From the NCBI RefSeq assembly GCF_014698035.1, contig NZ_JACJSF010000027.1, positions 28,673 to 92,672 of the forward strand: a DNA stretch of 64,000 nt, given 5' to 3'. Below, in pieces: positions 44,821 through 55,046 of this stretch (the first letter of the stretch is position 1; every line of letters begins with the position of its first letter). The notes under the pieces were generated by a model that saw only the letters and a list, made by a program, of their open reading frames with translations, was not told where the DNA came from and ran no database searches. A program made the translations under genes and the position numbers. Source of the stretch: Desmonostoc muscorum FACHB-395 (lineage in GTDB: Bacteria > Cyanobacteriota > Cyanobacteriia > Cyanobacteriales > Nostocaceae).

Positions 44821-46104
44821 ATGAACCCTGCCCTAACTCAAATTGGCGCTCAAATGTCCAACCTGACTGGCGTAAGAGCAATCATGAAGGATATTATCGA
44901 GACATTAAGAGGGGGTGCAGGGCAGCAATTTATTAATTTGAGTGCTGGTAATCCTTTGATTTTGCCAGAAGTAGAGCAGTTATGGCGGGATTGTACTGCA
45001 CAGCTTTTGGCTAGTCCAGAATATGGTGAGGTAGTTTGTCGTTACGGTTCAAGTCAGGGCTATGCACCATTAATTCAAGCGATCGCTAACGACTTTAACA
45101 AACGCTATGGGTTAAACTTAAGCGATCGCAATATTCTCATCACCCCCGGTAGTCAAACCCTCTACTTCTACGCTGTGAATAGCTTCGGTGGCTATACCCC
45201 TAGCGGCGAGTTAAAACAAATCGTTTTGCCCCTCAGCCCTGACTACACAGGTTACGGCGGCCTCTCCTTAGTTCCAAAAGCTTTAACTGCCTACAAACCG
45301 ACTCTCGATATTGATGAAGCCGCCCACCGATTTAAATATCGCCCCGACTTCAGCCAACTGTCGATTTCAGAAAATACGGGTTGTATCCTCTTCTCTCGCC
45401 CTTGTAATCCCACTGGTAATGTCCTCACTGAGGATGAGGTGAAAAAGATTGCTGCTTTAGCTGCGCCTTACAATCTACCCGTGTTAATTGATTCAGCTTA
45501 TGCGCCTCCCTTCCCAGCATTGAACTTTACCGAAATGACACCAGTGTTTGGCGATAACATCCTCCACTGCATGAGTTTATCGAAAGCGGGATTACCAGGA
45601 GAAAGGGTTGGTGTTGCCATTGGGGATGAAAAGTGGATTGAGGTACTGGAGTGTTTCCAGGCAAATATTGGTCTCCATTCTTCACGTTACGGCCAAGCGA
45701 TCGCAGCTCTTGCAATCAACTCTGGTGCATTAGTGGAAATTTCTCACACCGTCATCCGTCCCTTTTACCAAAATAAGTTTACCGTTTTAGAAACCAGCTT
45801 AGAACAAGCGATGCCCAAGGATTTACCTTGGTTCCTTCATCGCGGTGAAGGGGCAATTTTTGCTTGGTTGTGGTTACAGGATTTACCCATAAGAGACTGG
45901 GAATTTTACCAGCTAGTTAAGCAAGTAGGTGTGATTATTGTCCCAGGAAGTAGCTTCTTCCCCGGTTTAGATGAAGAGTGGGCGCACAAGCATCAATGTT
46001 TCCGCATTAGCCTCACAGGTACGGATGAAGAGATAGCCACTGCTATGCAACGTTTAGCAAAAGTGGCTGAAGAAGCTTATAAAGGTGCGGCGGTGACTGC
46101 CTAG
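44821..46104 (+). CDS. avtA: Valine--pyruvate transaminase (AvtA type), class I/II PLP aminotransferase
   Basis: Interconverts valine/2-oxoisovalerate with alanine/pyruvate. ATG 44821 (427 aa) is preferred to TTG 44809. N-terminal NLTGVRAIMKDIIETLRGG and FINLSAGNPLILPEVE are characteristic. PLP contacts: FSRPCNPTGNVLT (Asn), VLIDSAYAPPFP (Asp, Tyr) and the lysine in SLSKAGLPGERVG; the C-terminal substrate Arg is in CFRISLTG. Cytosolic amino-acid metabolism. Confidence 0.88.
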   Translation: MNPALTQIGAQMSNLTGVRAIMKDIIETLRGGAGQQFINLSAGNPLILPEVEQLWRDCTAQLLASPEYGEVVCRYGSSQGYAPLIQAIANDFNKRYGLNLSDRNILITPGSQTLYFYAVNSFGGYTPSGELKQIVLPLSPDYTGYGGLSLVPKALTAYKPTLDIDEAAHRFKYRPDFSQLSISENTGCILFSRPCNPTGNVLTEDEVKKIAALAAPYNLPVLIDSAYAPPFPALNFTEMTPVFGDNILHCMSLSKAGLPGERVGVAIGDEKWIEVLECFQANIGLHSSRYGQAIAALAINSGALVEISHTVIRPFYQNKFTVLETSLEQAMPKDLPWFLHRGEGAIFAWLWLQDLPIRDWEFYQLVKQVGVIIVPGSSFFPGLDEEWAHKHQCFRISLTGTDEEIATAMQRLAKVAEEAYKGAAVTA

Positions 46105-46205
46105 TACCGCAAGGCGGAATTAAAAATTAAAAATGAATACAGTGTGAGCATTTCATTGATTTAGAAGGGGTGGTTTATTTCCGCCGTGTTGTACTAGTAG
46201 GAAAA

Positions 46206-46943
46206 ATGGAAATGAAACACGAAAAAGCTAATAAAGAGATCGGAGGCAGAGGTGCAGAAGTGCAGAGGGGCACAGAGGCACAGAGGCAGAGGGGCAAGAG
46301 AGTAGGAGGAAATTCAAAAATTCAAAATGTCCAATCTCCAGTCCCTAATCCCCAGCCCGTAGTTCCCAATACCCAATCCCCAGTCCCCAATCTCGATAAT
46401 TGGTTAGAAATTGGTAAGATTGTTTCCCCTCAAGGATTGTCTGGAGAATTAAAGGTTTATCCTGTATCTGACTTTCCCGAAAGATTTGAAGTGCCGGGAA
46501 AACGTTGGTTGTTGCGTTTGGATGGCACAGAACCACAACCAATCGAATTATTAACAGGACGTTATATCAGTAACAAAAACTTGTATGTGATCAAATTAGC
46601 TGGTGTGAAAACTTGCGATCAGGCGGAGACGTTGCGTGGTTGTAAGTTAATGGTGCCAGCAAGCGATCGCCCCCAATTAGCCGAAGATGAATATCATGTC
46701 CTCGATTTGATTGGCTTGGAAGTCTTCATGCAAGGATCTGGCGAACTCGTTGGTACGGTGGTAGACATCATCGCCGCTGGCAATGATTTGTTAGAAGTAA
46801 AGTTCCATGAATCCTTTGCTACTGACAAAAAGCAAAAGACTGTTTTGATTCCATTTGTGGAAGCGATCGCACCAGTCGTAGACTTGAAATCTAATCGTAT
46901 TGAAATTACGCCACCACCTGGGTTATTGGAAATAAATAATTAG
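46206..46943 (+). CDS. rimM: Ribosome maturation factor RimM with repeat-derived N-terminal extension
   Basis: 16S rRNA processing factor binding ribosomal protein S19 during 30S assembly. The conserved core starts at about [28 protein letters not shown] and ends with a PRC-barrel ([33 protein letters not shown]), as in RimM. The first in-frame ATG that can be used is 46206; no start codon exists in frame between the repeats and the core. About 60 extra residues therefore precede it, encoded by Nostoc-type repeats ([35 protein letters not shown]). ATG 46212 is an equally good alternative. Confidence 0.88.
   Translation: MEMKHEKANKEIGGRGAEVQRGTEAQRQRGKRVGGNSKIQNVQSPVPNPQPVVPNTQSPVPNLDNWLEIGKIVSPQGLSGELKVYPVSDFPERFEVPGKRWLLRLDGTEPQPIELLTGRYISNKNLYVIKLAGVKTCDQAETLRGCKLMVPASDRPQLAEDEYHVLDLIGLEVFMQGSGELVGTVVDIIAAGNDLLEVKFHESFATDKKQKTVLIPFVEAIAPVVDLKSNRIEITPPPGLLEINN
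46244..46398 (+). repeat. Low-complexity repeats translated as the RimM N terminus
   Basis: AGAGGCA/GCAGAGG-type units (46244-46295), followed by CCCAATCCCCAGTCCC-type units (46329-46396). Both kinds are normally intergenic in Nostoc. Confidence 0.75.
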
Positions 46944-47279
46944 GTAATTAATTAACTGCTCAACAGATTTTTCAAGCGGATAATATTTCATTATTCGTAA
47001 TTCATAGTGACGCTCGTTTCTCTCTACGAGATGCTACGCGAACGTAATTCGTAATTTATACGCTCTTATTTTACGCATTCTATCTTGCTTTTCAGTATCG
47101 TCATAATTCATAATCCATAACTCATAATTCATCACCTGTCTATCCTATACATAGAGCGAAGGAATCTGATAACAAAGGCTGGAAAAATTCATCATAGGTA
47201 GATGGCCATCATCTGGAAAAAAAGTATAATTACTTACTGATGAGTTCGCCAAAATCCTTTTTGTAATGGAGTGTCGATA
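46944..47279. other. Intergenic repeat-rich region upstream of phosphoketolase
   Basis: Contains TTCGTAATTCATAG/GTAATTCGTAATTTA units around a CTCTACGAGATGCTACGCGAACG motif, then CATAATTCATAATCCATAACTCATAATTCAT. The last ~120 bases before the gene are unique and should hold its promoter. Confidence 0.5.
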
Positions 47280-49661
47280 ATGACATTAGCAACGACTCCA
47301 CAAACAAAGCCTTTAACAGATGAAGAATTACGGAAGATCAACGCCTATTGGCGTGCAGCTAACTATCTTTCCGTTGGACAAATATATCTACTCGACAATC
47401 CGCTACTAAGAGAACCCCTAAAGCTGGAACACGTCAAACCCAGACTATTAGGGCATTGGGGAACAACGCCAGGGCTGAATTTTATCTATGTTCATTTGAA
47501 TCGGGTCATCAAAAAATATGACCTCAACACAATCTATATTGCTGGGCCCGGTCATGGAGGCCCTGGACTAGTAGCCAACACTTACTTGGAAGGCACTTAT
47601 ACCGAGTATTACCACAACATCTCCCAGGATGCTGAAGGAATCAAGAAACTTTTTAAACAGTTCTCTTTTCCCGGTGGTATTCCCAGTCACGTAGCACCGG
47701 AAACTCCTGGTTCGATTCACGAAGGCGGAGAACTAGGTTATGCCCTCGTCCACGCTTATGGTGCTGCCTTTGATAACCCTGACTTAATCGTTGCTGCTGT
47801 TGTGGGTGACGGTGAAGCTGAAACAGGCGCTTTAGCAACTAGCTGGCATTCCAACAAGTTTCTTAACCCGGTACGTGATGGTGCTGTACTGCCGATCCTG
47901 CACCTGAATGGGTATAAAATTGCTAACCCAACGACATTGGCACGGATTAGCCATGATGAGTTGGAGAGTTTATTTGTAGGCTACGGCTACAAACCATACT
48001 TTGTAGAAGGTGAAGATCCCGCAGATGTTCACCAGCAGATGGCGGCAACTCTAGAAACAGCGATCGCCGAAATTCAAAGTATCCAAAGGGAAGCCCGCGT
48101 ACATGGTTTCACGGAACGTCCCCAATGGCCAATGATTGTCATGCGAACCCCCAAAGGTTGGACAGGGCCCAAGGAAGTGGATGGTAAAAAAACCGAAGGT
48201 TATTGGCGATCGCATCAAGTTCCCTTTGGTAATATAGCTAAACAGCCAGACCACCTGAGACTCCTAGAAGATTGGATGAAGAGTTACAAACCAGAAGAAC
48301 TCTTCGACGCTAACGGCACACTGATTCCTGAACTAGCAGAACTAGCCCCCAAAAAGCATCGGCGTATGGGTGATAATCCCCACGCTAACGGCGGTATTTT
48401 GCTGCATGACCTGAAAATGCCCGATTTTCAAGACTATGCTGTAGATGTTGCTGAACCAGGGAAAGCGATCGCAGAAGCTACCAAAGTGACCGGCAAATTC
48501 CTGCGGGATATCATGCGGCTTAACCAAGAAAGTAGCAATTTCCGCATCTTCGCCCCCGACGAATTAGCATCGAATCGTCTAGATCCTGTATTGGAAGTTA
48601 CAGATCGGGTTTGGGAAGCCGAGATTTACCCCGAAGATGACCACCTTTCCCCCGACGGTCGGGTGATGGAAATTCTCAGCGAAACTTCTTGCCAAGGATG
48701 GTTAGAAGGCTACCTTCTCACAGGTCGCCACGGATTTTTCACTTGCTACGAGGCATTCATCCACATCATTGATTCTATGTTCAACCAACACGCCAAATGG
48801 TTGAAAACTACCAAACATATTCCCTGGCGTAGACCGATCGCTTCTCTCAATTACCTACTCACCTCTCACGTTTGGCGACAAGACCATAACGGTTTCTCTC
48901 ACCAAGACCCTGGTTTTATCGACCATGTAATTAACAAAAAAGCCGAGATTGTTCGCGTCTATTTGCCCCCTGATGCCAACACTCTGCTGTCGGTAACTGA
49001 CCATTGTCTCAAAAGCCGCAACTATGTTAACGTCATCATTGCTGGAAAACAGCCAGCACTGCAATATCTCAACATAGATGCAGCCATCAAGCACTGCACC
49101 AAAGGCATCGGCATTTGGGAATGGGCAAGCAACGACGAAGGCGGCGATCCAGATGTAGTGCTAGCTTGTGCTGGGGATGTTCCAACCTTAGAAACCTTGG
49201 CGGCTGTAGATATCCTGCGTCAGCACTTCGCAGATTTAAAAGTGCGGGTAGTGAACGTAGTCGATTTGATGACACTCCAGCCAAAAACCGAACATCCTCA
49301 CGGTTTGAGTGAAAAAGACTTTGACACAATTTTCACCACCGACAAACCCGTTATCTTTGCCTTTCATGGCTATCCCTGGCTGATTCATCGCCTAACCTAT
49401 CGCCACACTAATCATAAAAACATCCATGTGCGTGGCTACAAGGAAGAGGGAACTACCACCACTCCCTTTGATATGGTTGTTCTCAACGATCTAGATCGCT
49501 TCCATTTGGTAATTGATGTAATCGATCGCGTGCCCAAACTAGGATCTAGCGCAGCTTATGTGAAACAGCAGATGCAAGATAAGCTGATCGAACACAAGCA
49601 CTACATTGAGAAGTACGGCGACGATGTGCCGGAAATTCGTGACTGGAAGTGGCCGTACTAA
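47280..49661 (+). CDS. xfp: Xylulose-5-phosphate/fructose-6-phosphate phosphoketolase
   Basis: Thiamine-diphosphate enzyme cleaving xylulose 5-P (and fructose 6-P) with phosphate to acetyl-phosphate plus glyceraldehyde 3-P or erythrose 4-P. 793 residues from ATG 47280, with GGAG 8 bases upstream; GTG 47271 is an alternative. Landmarks: [49 protein letters not shown] (read in parts), the ThDP site [20 protein letters not shown] and the C-terminal [20 protein letters not shown] segment. In cyanobacteria it supports heterotrophic or carbon-saving routes to acetyl-CoA. No acetate kinase or phosphotransacetylase is adjacent. Terminator follows. Confidence 0.95.
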   Translation: MTLATTPQTKPLTDEELRKINAYWRAANYLSVGQIYLLDNPLLREPLKLEHVKPRLLGHWGTTPGLNFIYVHLNRVIKKYDLNTIYIAGPGHGGPGLVANTYLEGTYTEYYHNISQDAEGIKKLFKQFSFPGGIPSHVAPETPGSIHEGGELGYALVHAYGAAFDNPDLIVAAVVGDGEAETGALATSWHSNKFLNPVRDGAVLPILHLNGYKIANPTTLARISHDELESLFVGYGYKPYFVEGEDPADVHQQMAATLETAIAEIQSIQREARVHGFTERPQWPMIVMRTPKGWTGPKEVDGKKTEGYWRSHQVPFGNIAKQPDHLRLLEDWMKSYKPEELFDANGTLIPELAELAPKKHRRMGDNPHANGGILLHDLKMPDFQDYAVDVAEPGKAIAEATKVTGKFLRDIMRLNQESSNFRIFAPDELASNRLDPVLEVTDRVWEAEIYPEDDHLSPDGRVMEILSETSCQGWLEGYLLTGRHGFFTCYEAFIHIIDSMFNQHAKWLKTTKHIPWRRPIASLNYLLTSHVWRQDHNGFSHQDPGFIDHVINKKAEIVRVYLPPDANTLLSVTDHCLKSRNYVNVIIAGKQPALQYLNIDAAIKHCTKGIGIWEWASNDEGGDPDVVLACAGDVPTLETLAAVDILRQHFADLKVRVVNVVDLMTLQPKTEHPHGLSEKDFDTIFTTDKPVIFAFHGYPWLIHRLTYRHTNHKNIHVRGYKEEGTTTTPFDMVVLNDLDRFHLVIDVIDRVPKLGSSAAYVKQQMQDKLIEHKHYIEKYGDDVPEIRDWKWPY

Positions 49662-49706
49662 GAGGAAAACACGCTTTTTCAGTTGAAGAGAATACACAAC
49701 TTTGCT

Positions 49707-49739
49707 AACTCCCTTACTTTGTAGGAAAGGGAGTTTTCG
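49707..49739 (+). terminator. Intrinsic terminator after phosphoketolase
   Basis: AACTCCCTT (49707-49715) pairs with AAGGGAGTT (49727-49735), followed by TTCGT. Confidence 0.75.
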
Positions 49740-49894
49740 TCTATCTTTAGTGAACCAAGTACAGTTCTCAAAACTAGAGCAAAAAGCGATCGCACTAAGA
49801 TAATTGGGCAAGGATACCAAGCAGTAGCATTTGTTGATGGAATACTCAAGTGCTACAAAATTAGGCGATGTCTACGACAGGCTACGCCTACGCA

Positions 49895-52321
49895 CTAAAT
49901 ACTCTTTTCCCGTGAGGCTTTCTCCCTCTTCCTTCTCTGCTCCATTATGTTTACATTCTTTTGCTGCTGTTCACGGTATTCTTTGAATGCATCACTGTTT
50001 TCATATTTTTCAATCCATTTGTTACCTTGCATATCCCCCAAATCTCTTGTGTATACCATATAAGTTTCAGGGTTTACACCTAATTTTTCTAAATGCGTTA
50101 AAGTCGTATACATTTGGTGCATATTAGGTTTATAGTGACCGCTTTTATCTGCGATCGCTTCAAGTTGGCCATTTATAACCTTGATGGCACCAGCACCTTT
50201 GATTGGGATGCCAGCTAAAGCACTTGAATGATGATACTCCCCTTCAGTATGGGCATCGGCATAAAACTTTCCATCAGGGCTAAGAACAAAAATCATCCAA
50301 TCATTTCCATTATCTGGTGCATCTAGAGCTTTCATACCTTTTGAGCTAAGGTCATCTCCAAAGGCATCTGTCCATGTACCTCCGCTAATCGTGACTCCTC
50401 TCGATCTGCGCTCTACTTCCGACTCCAGGTATTTCACTCCTGGAATCTTTATTCCTTTTTGATCTAGCCAATCCCAGAAAGAATCTGTAGTGGGAGGTGG
50501 TGAAGATTCCCCAGCATATTTTGATTTTGCTTTCCACTCCCAAAAATTTGTTTCCCCACCTTTTAGTTGTTTTTGCTGTTCAAAATCCGCTCTCATAGCC
50601 TTGTCTCTCGCTTCTTGATCACTCAGCCATTTATACATTCCAGTCTCGGTCAACCAGTTTCCATAATAAGAATTATCTGCGAAAGGATTATTACCTGCTA
50701 ATTTAAAGGCAGGTCGATGCAGTGCATCCCATGCCTCTAACCAATAATTATTCTCGATTTCTTTGTGATAATTTAAGCTTTTAGACTTACCTTTTATCTG
50801 AGGTAAAGATGGATCTGTTTTTACTATCTTCTTCAGTTTGTTCCAGCGTTCTTTCCCGGTTGTCTTTGGCTTGATTTGCTCTTTCGGTTCATCAGCTTTC
50901 GGTTCATCAGGTTTATGCTGTGATAGAAATTTTTGGAGAAGTAATTGAACCTCTTCATCATTCAATGATTCTGCAAGTTCCGCCTTTTCTACATAACTCC
51001 TTCCTGTCAGCAAAGCAGGTATTTTCTGTCGTGCTTTTTTAATGTTTTTATACTCAAGAATTCCTTTAGTTTCTGTGAGATGTTTTTCTAATTCTTCTTT
51101 ATTATCAAATGTCTTTAAATCAGTATCTTCTGTCTTCTTAATTGACTTCTCTTTTTCTCTGATAGACTGAATTTCTTCTACTAATTTTATTATTTCTTCA
51201 TCGCTTAGAGGAGTAATTGCAGTGAATCCATCTTTGCTTTTACTTGAAAGTAAATCAGTTAATAATTTTCGTGCTAATCGCATTATATCGTCGTAGAAAA
51301 CTTGAAAATCCTTTTTAGGCGTAAAATCATCTGGATTCTCTTCTTTTTCTGTTTTATATAAAGAAAAAAGATAGTCTGCTATTTTATTTAAGTTTTTTTC
51401 TACCTGTTGATTGATATCAAATAAGTCTGTTTCTGATGCAAAGGAGGTACTTGGTAGAATTTCATCTTCTGACTCTTTCGCCTCTTCCTTCGATTCGTTA
51501 TGTTGAAAATCTAAGACTTGCGAGTCATTAGAAATGCTTGATTCAGACTGGGATTCTGACTGTTGCGCCTCTTCCTCTGCTTTGATAGACTTATTCGCTA
51601 CCCGATCTATTATTGGTTTTCTCTTATCACTCAACCACGGTTGTGAGTCAGTTGAAACTTTATTGTCTTTCGCTATCTGCTCAAACTTTTTAATCACGTC
51701 TCCAACACCAAGAAGCTGGATAACATTTCCATCTGTCTGAGTTACCTTACACTGTATCCCATCTACTGTATTCACTACATTACCCGATTCACTCGATGCT
51801 GTTCTCTTATCGCTTACACCAACCTGATGTTTTAGCTTAGAAGCCGCCTGAATGGAAATATCCTTACTCTGCGGTTGATGCATCTGACTTACGACATCTG
51901 CGGCTACCCTGTCAGCTTCCTGCTCATACTTATCCCCAGGCTGTCCAATCGTAAGTTGTGGCTGAATCTGTTGTGCTAAAAGTGTTTCACGCCGTGTAAA
52001 TAAACCAGGGATTTCTAACAAGTTAGGCTGACTTTTACTACTTTCTTTCCTCTGCACCCAGAAGTCATTCATCTTTGCTTGCAATACACCCAAGCGTTCC
52101 TGACCCTCTGGCGTTATCGTGCCATATTTCGCCTGTATCTCTAGTTTTGTAGCCTCCATTTTTTTATTTTGGAAGGCTTGATTCTCTATTTCCTCCTGCG
52201 TGGGAGGCCTCCTCGATGTCTCTTTACTCTGGATACCGAAGGGTCGAGACGCTAACTTGGAGTTTTCTTGAAATGTTTGAGGATTCTGAGAGGTAGATTT
52301 GTGGACTCTTTGGAATTTCAT
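49895..52321 (-). CDS. Putative contractile-injection-system cargo/toxin with IQM-like C-terminal domain
   Basis: 808 residues, no signal peptide. Near residue 125 is QPQLTIGQPGDKYEQEADRVA, the sequence context found in DUF4157-type proteins associated with extracellular contractile injection systems. Residues ~200-480 are highly charged and coiled-coil-like. The C-terminal ~180 residues hold a distinct domain with YADAHTEGEYHHSSALAG, GAGAIKVINGQLEAI and SGHYKPNMHQMYTTLTHLEKLGV. This pattern (HSS-LAG ... AG ... SGHY-P) resembles the conserved core of plant IQM (IQ-motif) proteins. Suggests an N-terminal loading/trafficking region and a C-terminal effector. No sheath, tube or immunity gene is visible nearby. 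Confidence 0.65.
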   Translation of the reverse strand: MKFQRVHKSTSQNPQTFQENSKLASRPFGIQSKETSRRPPTQEEIENQAFQNKKMEATKLEIQAKYGTITPEGQERLGVLQAKMNDFWVQRKESSKSQPNLLEIPGLFTRRETLLAQQIQPQLTIGQPGDKYEQEADRVAADVVSQMHQPQSKDISIQAASKLKHQVGVSDKRTASSESGNVVNTVDGIQCKVTQTDGNVIQLLGVGDVIKKFEQIAKDNKVSTDSQPWLSDKRKPIIDRVANKSIKAEEEAQQSESQSESSISNDSQVLDFQHNESKEEAKESEDEILPSTSFASETDLFDINQQVEKNLNKIADYLFSLYKTEKEENPDDFTPKKDFQVFYDDIMRLARKLLTDLLSSKSKDGFTAITPLSDEEIIKLVEEIQSIREKEKSIKKTEDTDLKTFDNKEELEKHLTETKGILEYKNIKKARQKIPALLTGRSYVEKAELAESLNDEEVQLLLQKFLSQHKPDEPKADEPKEQIKPKTTGKERWNKLKKIVKTDPSLPQIKGKSKSLNYHKEIENNYWLEAWDALHRPAFKLAGNNPFADNSYYGNWLTETGMYKWLSDQEARDKAMRADFEQQKQLKGGETNFWEWKAKSKYAGESSPPPTTDSFWDWLDQKGIKIPGVKYLESEVERRSRGVTISGGTWTDAFGDDLSSKGMKALDAPDNGNDWMIFVLSPDGKFYADAHTEGEYHHSSALAGIPIKGAGAIKVINGQLEAIADKSGHYKPNMHQMYTTLTHLEKLGVNPETYMVYTRDLGDMQGNKWIEKYENSDAFKEYREQQQKNVNIMEQRRKREKASREKSI

Positions 52322-52517
52322 TTACAACTTGTTTATTAACTTTCAATAAAAGAAGTATTCTATGTAGAATATCCTTCTTTAATTATTCCCGCTAGAGTAA
52401 AAGCTTAAATCCTTGCACATTCAGATTTAGCTCGCCAAGCTTCATTTCAGTAACGCTAAAATCTCCTAATCTAAAATACTGGCGATGATATTTATCTCTC
52501 AGGTAGGTGAAGACATA

Positions 52518-52627
52518 GGCTACCGTGTACATACAAGTTTTTTAGAGTTACTGCGTAACGTAGGTAGGTAAATTTTTGCAGATCGCAACTAAGATGCAAG
52601 TCAAAAGACTTGTATGTACACCGTAGC
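52518..52627. mobile_element. 110-bp MITE-like element, family G
   Basis: GGCTACCGTGTACATACAAG (from 52518) is inverted, with one mismatch, at ACTTGTATGTACACCGTAGC (52608-52627). Lies between the divergent cargo-like and SLH genes in the gap 52322-52831; after it comes an AAAAAGGGGAG / CTCCTTTTTAGGG imperfect stem. Confidence 0.82.
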
Positions 52628-52831
52628 TTAAAAAGGGGAGCAAAGACCTCTCAAAGTCCTCCTTTTTAGGGAGGATTTGGGAGGATATACAACGACTTTG
52701 ATTTTGTATAAAGAATTTGCATAACTTTTTAATTTTGCAGAGAGAAGTACTTTAAGTTACTTAACGCATCAAACGCTACCCACTTTCATGGTTAGCGCTA
52801 GGATAGCTATGTATTTTATCAAAGTATAAAT

Positions 52832-54475
52832 ATGGCTCAACTTCTTTACGTAAATTCAGTAGCAGGCAGTGATACCAACCCAGGTAGCCAACAAGCCCCG
52901 TTCAAAACTATTACCCAAGCCCTTAAGGTAGCTACTGTTGATACCAAGATTCAACTGGCAGATGGTAATTACAATGCTGCTAGCGGTGAAGTCTTTCCGT
53001 TAACGGTTCCATCTGGCGTGACAGTAGTGGGTAATGAAATAAACACTGGCAAGGGGATTTTGATTGAAGGCAGTGGTACTTACTTGAGCCGTACTTTCGC
53101 TGGTCAGAATGTCACATTTGTGTTGTTGGATAAAGCCGAACTCAGGGGGGTAACTGTAACAAATCTGGCTAGCCGTGGTAGTGGTGTCTGGATTGAATCA
53201 ACTGCTCCTACTGTTGCTAATAACACTTTCACCAACTGTAAGCGGGAGGGAGTATTTGCTACAGGTGAGGCGAACCCAATTATTTTAGGTAATTTTTTCA
53301 GTGAGAATGCAGCCAATGGAATTGCGATCGCTAAAAATTCCAAAGGTCAAATTCAAGGTAATACCTGCGTCAAAACAGGTTTTGGCATCGCAATTAGTGA
53401 TACTGCATCACCCATCCTTCGAGATAACAAAATTTACGAAAACCGTTCTGGGATTGTCATCTCTGGTAGTGCCCGTCCTCTATTACGTAACAATGTCAGT
53501 GAAAATAACACTGATGATGGTATCACAGTAATTGGAACTGCCCTACCGGATATCGGCAGTACTAATAACTTAGGAGGTAATACTTTACGCAATAACGGTA
53601 AATTTGATTTGCAAAATGCCAGTTCCAACAAGCTGGTTTCTATAGGAAATAAAATAGATGCGTCTAAAGTCGCCGGAAGTATAGAGTTTGCAGATAGTTC
53701 GGTTCCCACGCCGACACCAACGCCAACGCCAACGCCAACACCCACACCAACCCCAACACCGACACCAACCCCAACACCAATCCCAACCCCAACACCCACA
53801 CCAACCCCAACACCGACACCAATCCCAACGCCAACCCCAACACCCACACCAACCCCAACACCAACGCCAACACCAACCTCAACCCCAACACCTACTATCG
53901 AATTAACCGATATTAGTAATCATTGGGCAGGTGGGTTTATTCGAGAATTAGTCAAATTGGGGATAGTTAATGGTTTCCCCGATCGCACCTTCAAACCCGA
54001 TGCTACGATGACACGGGCACAATACGCCGCATTATTGGTAAAAGCTTTCAACCCATCGCCAAACCGCCCCGTGGTGAAATTCAAAGATGTACCCGCAGAT
54101 TTCTGGGCATCCAAGGTTATTCAGCAAGCATATCAAGGTTTATTTCTCTCTGGTTTTCCTGACAATACTTTCAGCCCGAACAAAAATATTCAGCGCGTGC
54201 AAGTGATTGTCTCCCTAGTGAATGGGTTGGGTCTATCTGCTGATGGTACAGCATCTATTAAAGCTTTCGATGACCAAGCCAAGATTCCTGAATATGCCAA
54301 GGATGAGGTAGTAAAAGCTATAAACAAGGAGATTATTGTCAATCACCCGAACCTCAAACAACTCAATCCTACCCGTGATGCTACACGCGCTGAGGTAGCG
54401 GCGATGGTATACCAAGCTTTGGTAGATGCTGGTCGTGTAGCGGCGATCGACTCGCCTTATATTCTGACTGCTTGA
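52832..54475 (+). CDS. Cell-surface beta-helix protein with Pro-Thr linker and SLH domains
   Basis: 547 residues. Residues 1-60 match the DUF1565 start of parallel beta-helix proteins ([26 protein letters not shown]). About 60-290 has right-handed beta-helix coils ([37 protein letters not shown]). A (PT)n linker covers 292-355, and about 360-545 holds three S-layer homology units ([25 protein letters not shown], [28 protein letters not shown]). SLH domains anchor proteins to cell-wall polymer or outer-membrane-linked peptidoglycan. The helix may bind or cleave polysaccharide. No signal peptide is evident at this start, which is unusual for an SLH protein. Confidence 0.87.
   Translation: MAQLLYVNSVAGSDTNPGSQQAPFKTITQALKVATVDTKIQLADGNYNAASGEVFPLTVPSGVTVVGNEINTGKGILIEGSGTYLSRTFAGQNVTFVLLDKAELRGVTVTNLASRGSGVWIESTAPTVANNTFTNCKREGVFATGEANPIILGNFFSENAANGIAIAKNSKGQIQGNTCVKTGFGIAISDTASPILRDNKIYENRSGIVISGSARPLLRNNVSENNTDDGITVIGTALPDIGSTNNLGGNTLRNNGKFDLQNASSNKLVSIGNKIDASKVAGSIEFADSSVPTPTPTPTPTPTPTPTPTPTPTPTPIPTPTPTPTPTPTPIPTPTPTPTPTPTPTPTPTSTPTPTIELTDISNHWAGGFIRELVKLGIVNGFPDRTFKPDATMTRAQYAALLVKAFNPSPNRPVVKFKDVPADFWASKVIQQAYQGLFLSGFPDNTFSPNKNIQRVQVIVSLVNGLGLSADGTASIKAFDDQAKIPEYAKDEVVKAINKEIIVNHPNLKQLNPTRDATRAEVAAMVYQALVDAGRVAAIDSPYILTA
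53707..53895 (+). repeat. CCAACACC-type minisatellite coding (Pro-Thr)n
   Basis: Tandem ACACCAACCCCA-like units encode about 60 residues of alternating Pro-Thr, with occasional Pro-Ile and Pro-Ser. Likely length-variable by slippage between strains. Confidence 0.9.
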
Positions 54476-54508
54476 TTGTTCAACTAATTTATTTTGCACA
54501 ATCGGATG

Positions 54509-54568
54509 ATTTTTTAGGGGCAATTCATGTAGACGCATTCGCAGTTACATGAATTGCCCCTAAAAAAT
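54509..54568. terminator. 23-bp perfect hairpin after the SLH gene
   Basis: ATTTTTTAGGGGCAATTCAT (from 54509; stem runs to 54531) is fully complementary to 54546-54568, loop 14 nt. It is flanked by A/T runs on both sides, so it could terminate transcription in either direction. It may also be a mobile repeat. Confidence 0.7.
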
Positions 54569-54880
54569 GGTTTTAAATTAGAGACAGATCAAATTCATAC
54601 TTCATTTCAAAAAACGCCGTTTTTAGTTTTTACTCGAATGAGGGCAAATTATTCGGGTCACTTCAAATTATCTCAAGCATAACTTTGGCTAAAATTGGTT
54701 ACACAGTTTTAGCAATCTCTGGGATATACAACTGTGAAGCTTAGTTGGCAATCATTCTGTCAATGATAAAGTAGCAAAAGTGCATCCTAATATTCACTTT
54801 CTGGAAAAGCTCTCACTTGCCCACGATGAATTAGAATAAATCTAAATATATAAGAATATTAAAAAAATCCAAATAAAACT

Positions 54881-55018
54881 AGGACTTACGCAAAAACCCT
54901 CTAAAACTCTCATTCCTCCGTGACCTCTGCGCCCTCTGTTGTAGCCTGCGGCAAGCCACTTCTCTACGAGACGCTACGCGAACGTGTCTACGTTTTCCGT
55001 TACCCGTGCGTAAGTCCT
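54881..55018. mobile_element. 138-bp MITE-like element, family B
   Basis: AGGACTTACG (54881-54890) is inverted at CGTAAGTCCT (55009-55018), extending to GCA/TGC. Same ends and length as 44543-44680, with a different interior that includes CTCTACGAGACGCTACGCGA. Ends 28 bases before the FUSC start. Confidence 0.85.
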
Positions 55019-55046
55019 AAAAACTTTTGTTTTGTTAACAAAAACA

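Noticed and set aside
52518..52700. Possible CRISPR or tRNA in the gap between the cargo-like and SLH genes
   Set aside because: The repeats are inverted, not direct with spacers, and no cloverleaf could be drawn. No CRISPR array or tRNA was recognised anywhere in the window.
53434..53891. Antisense Val-Gly and Leu-rich frames over the (PT)n region
   Set aside because: Produced by the minisatellite being open in all frames.
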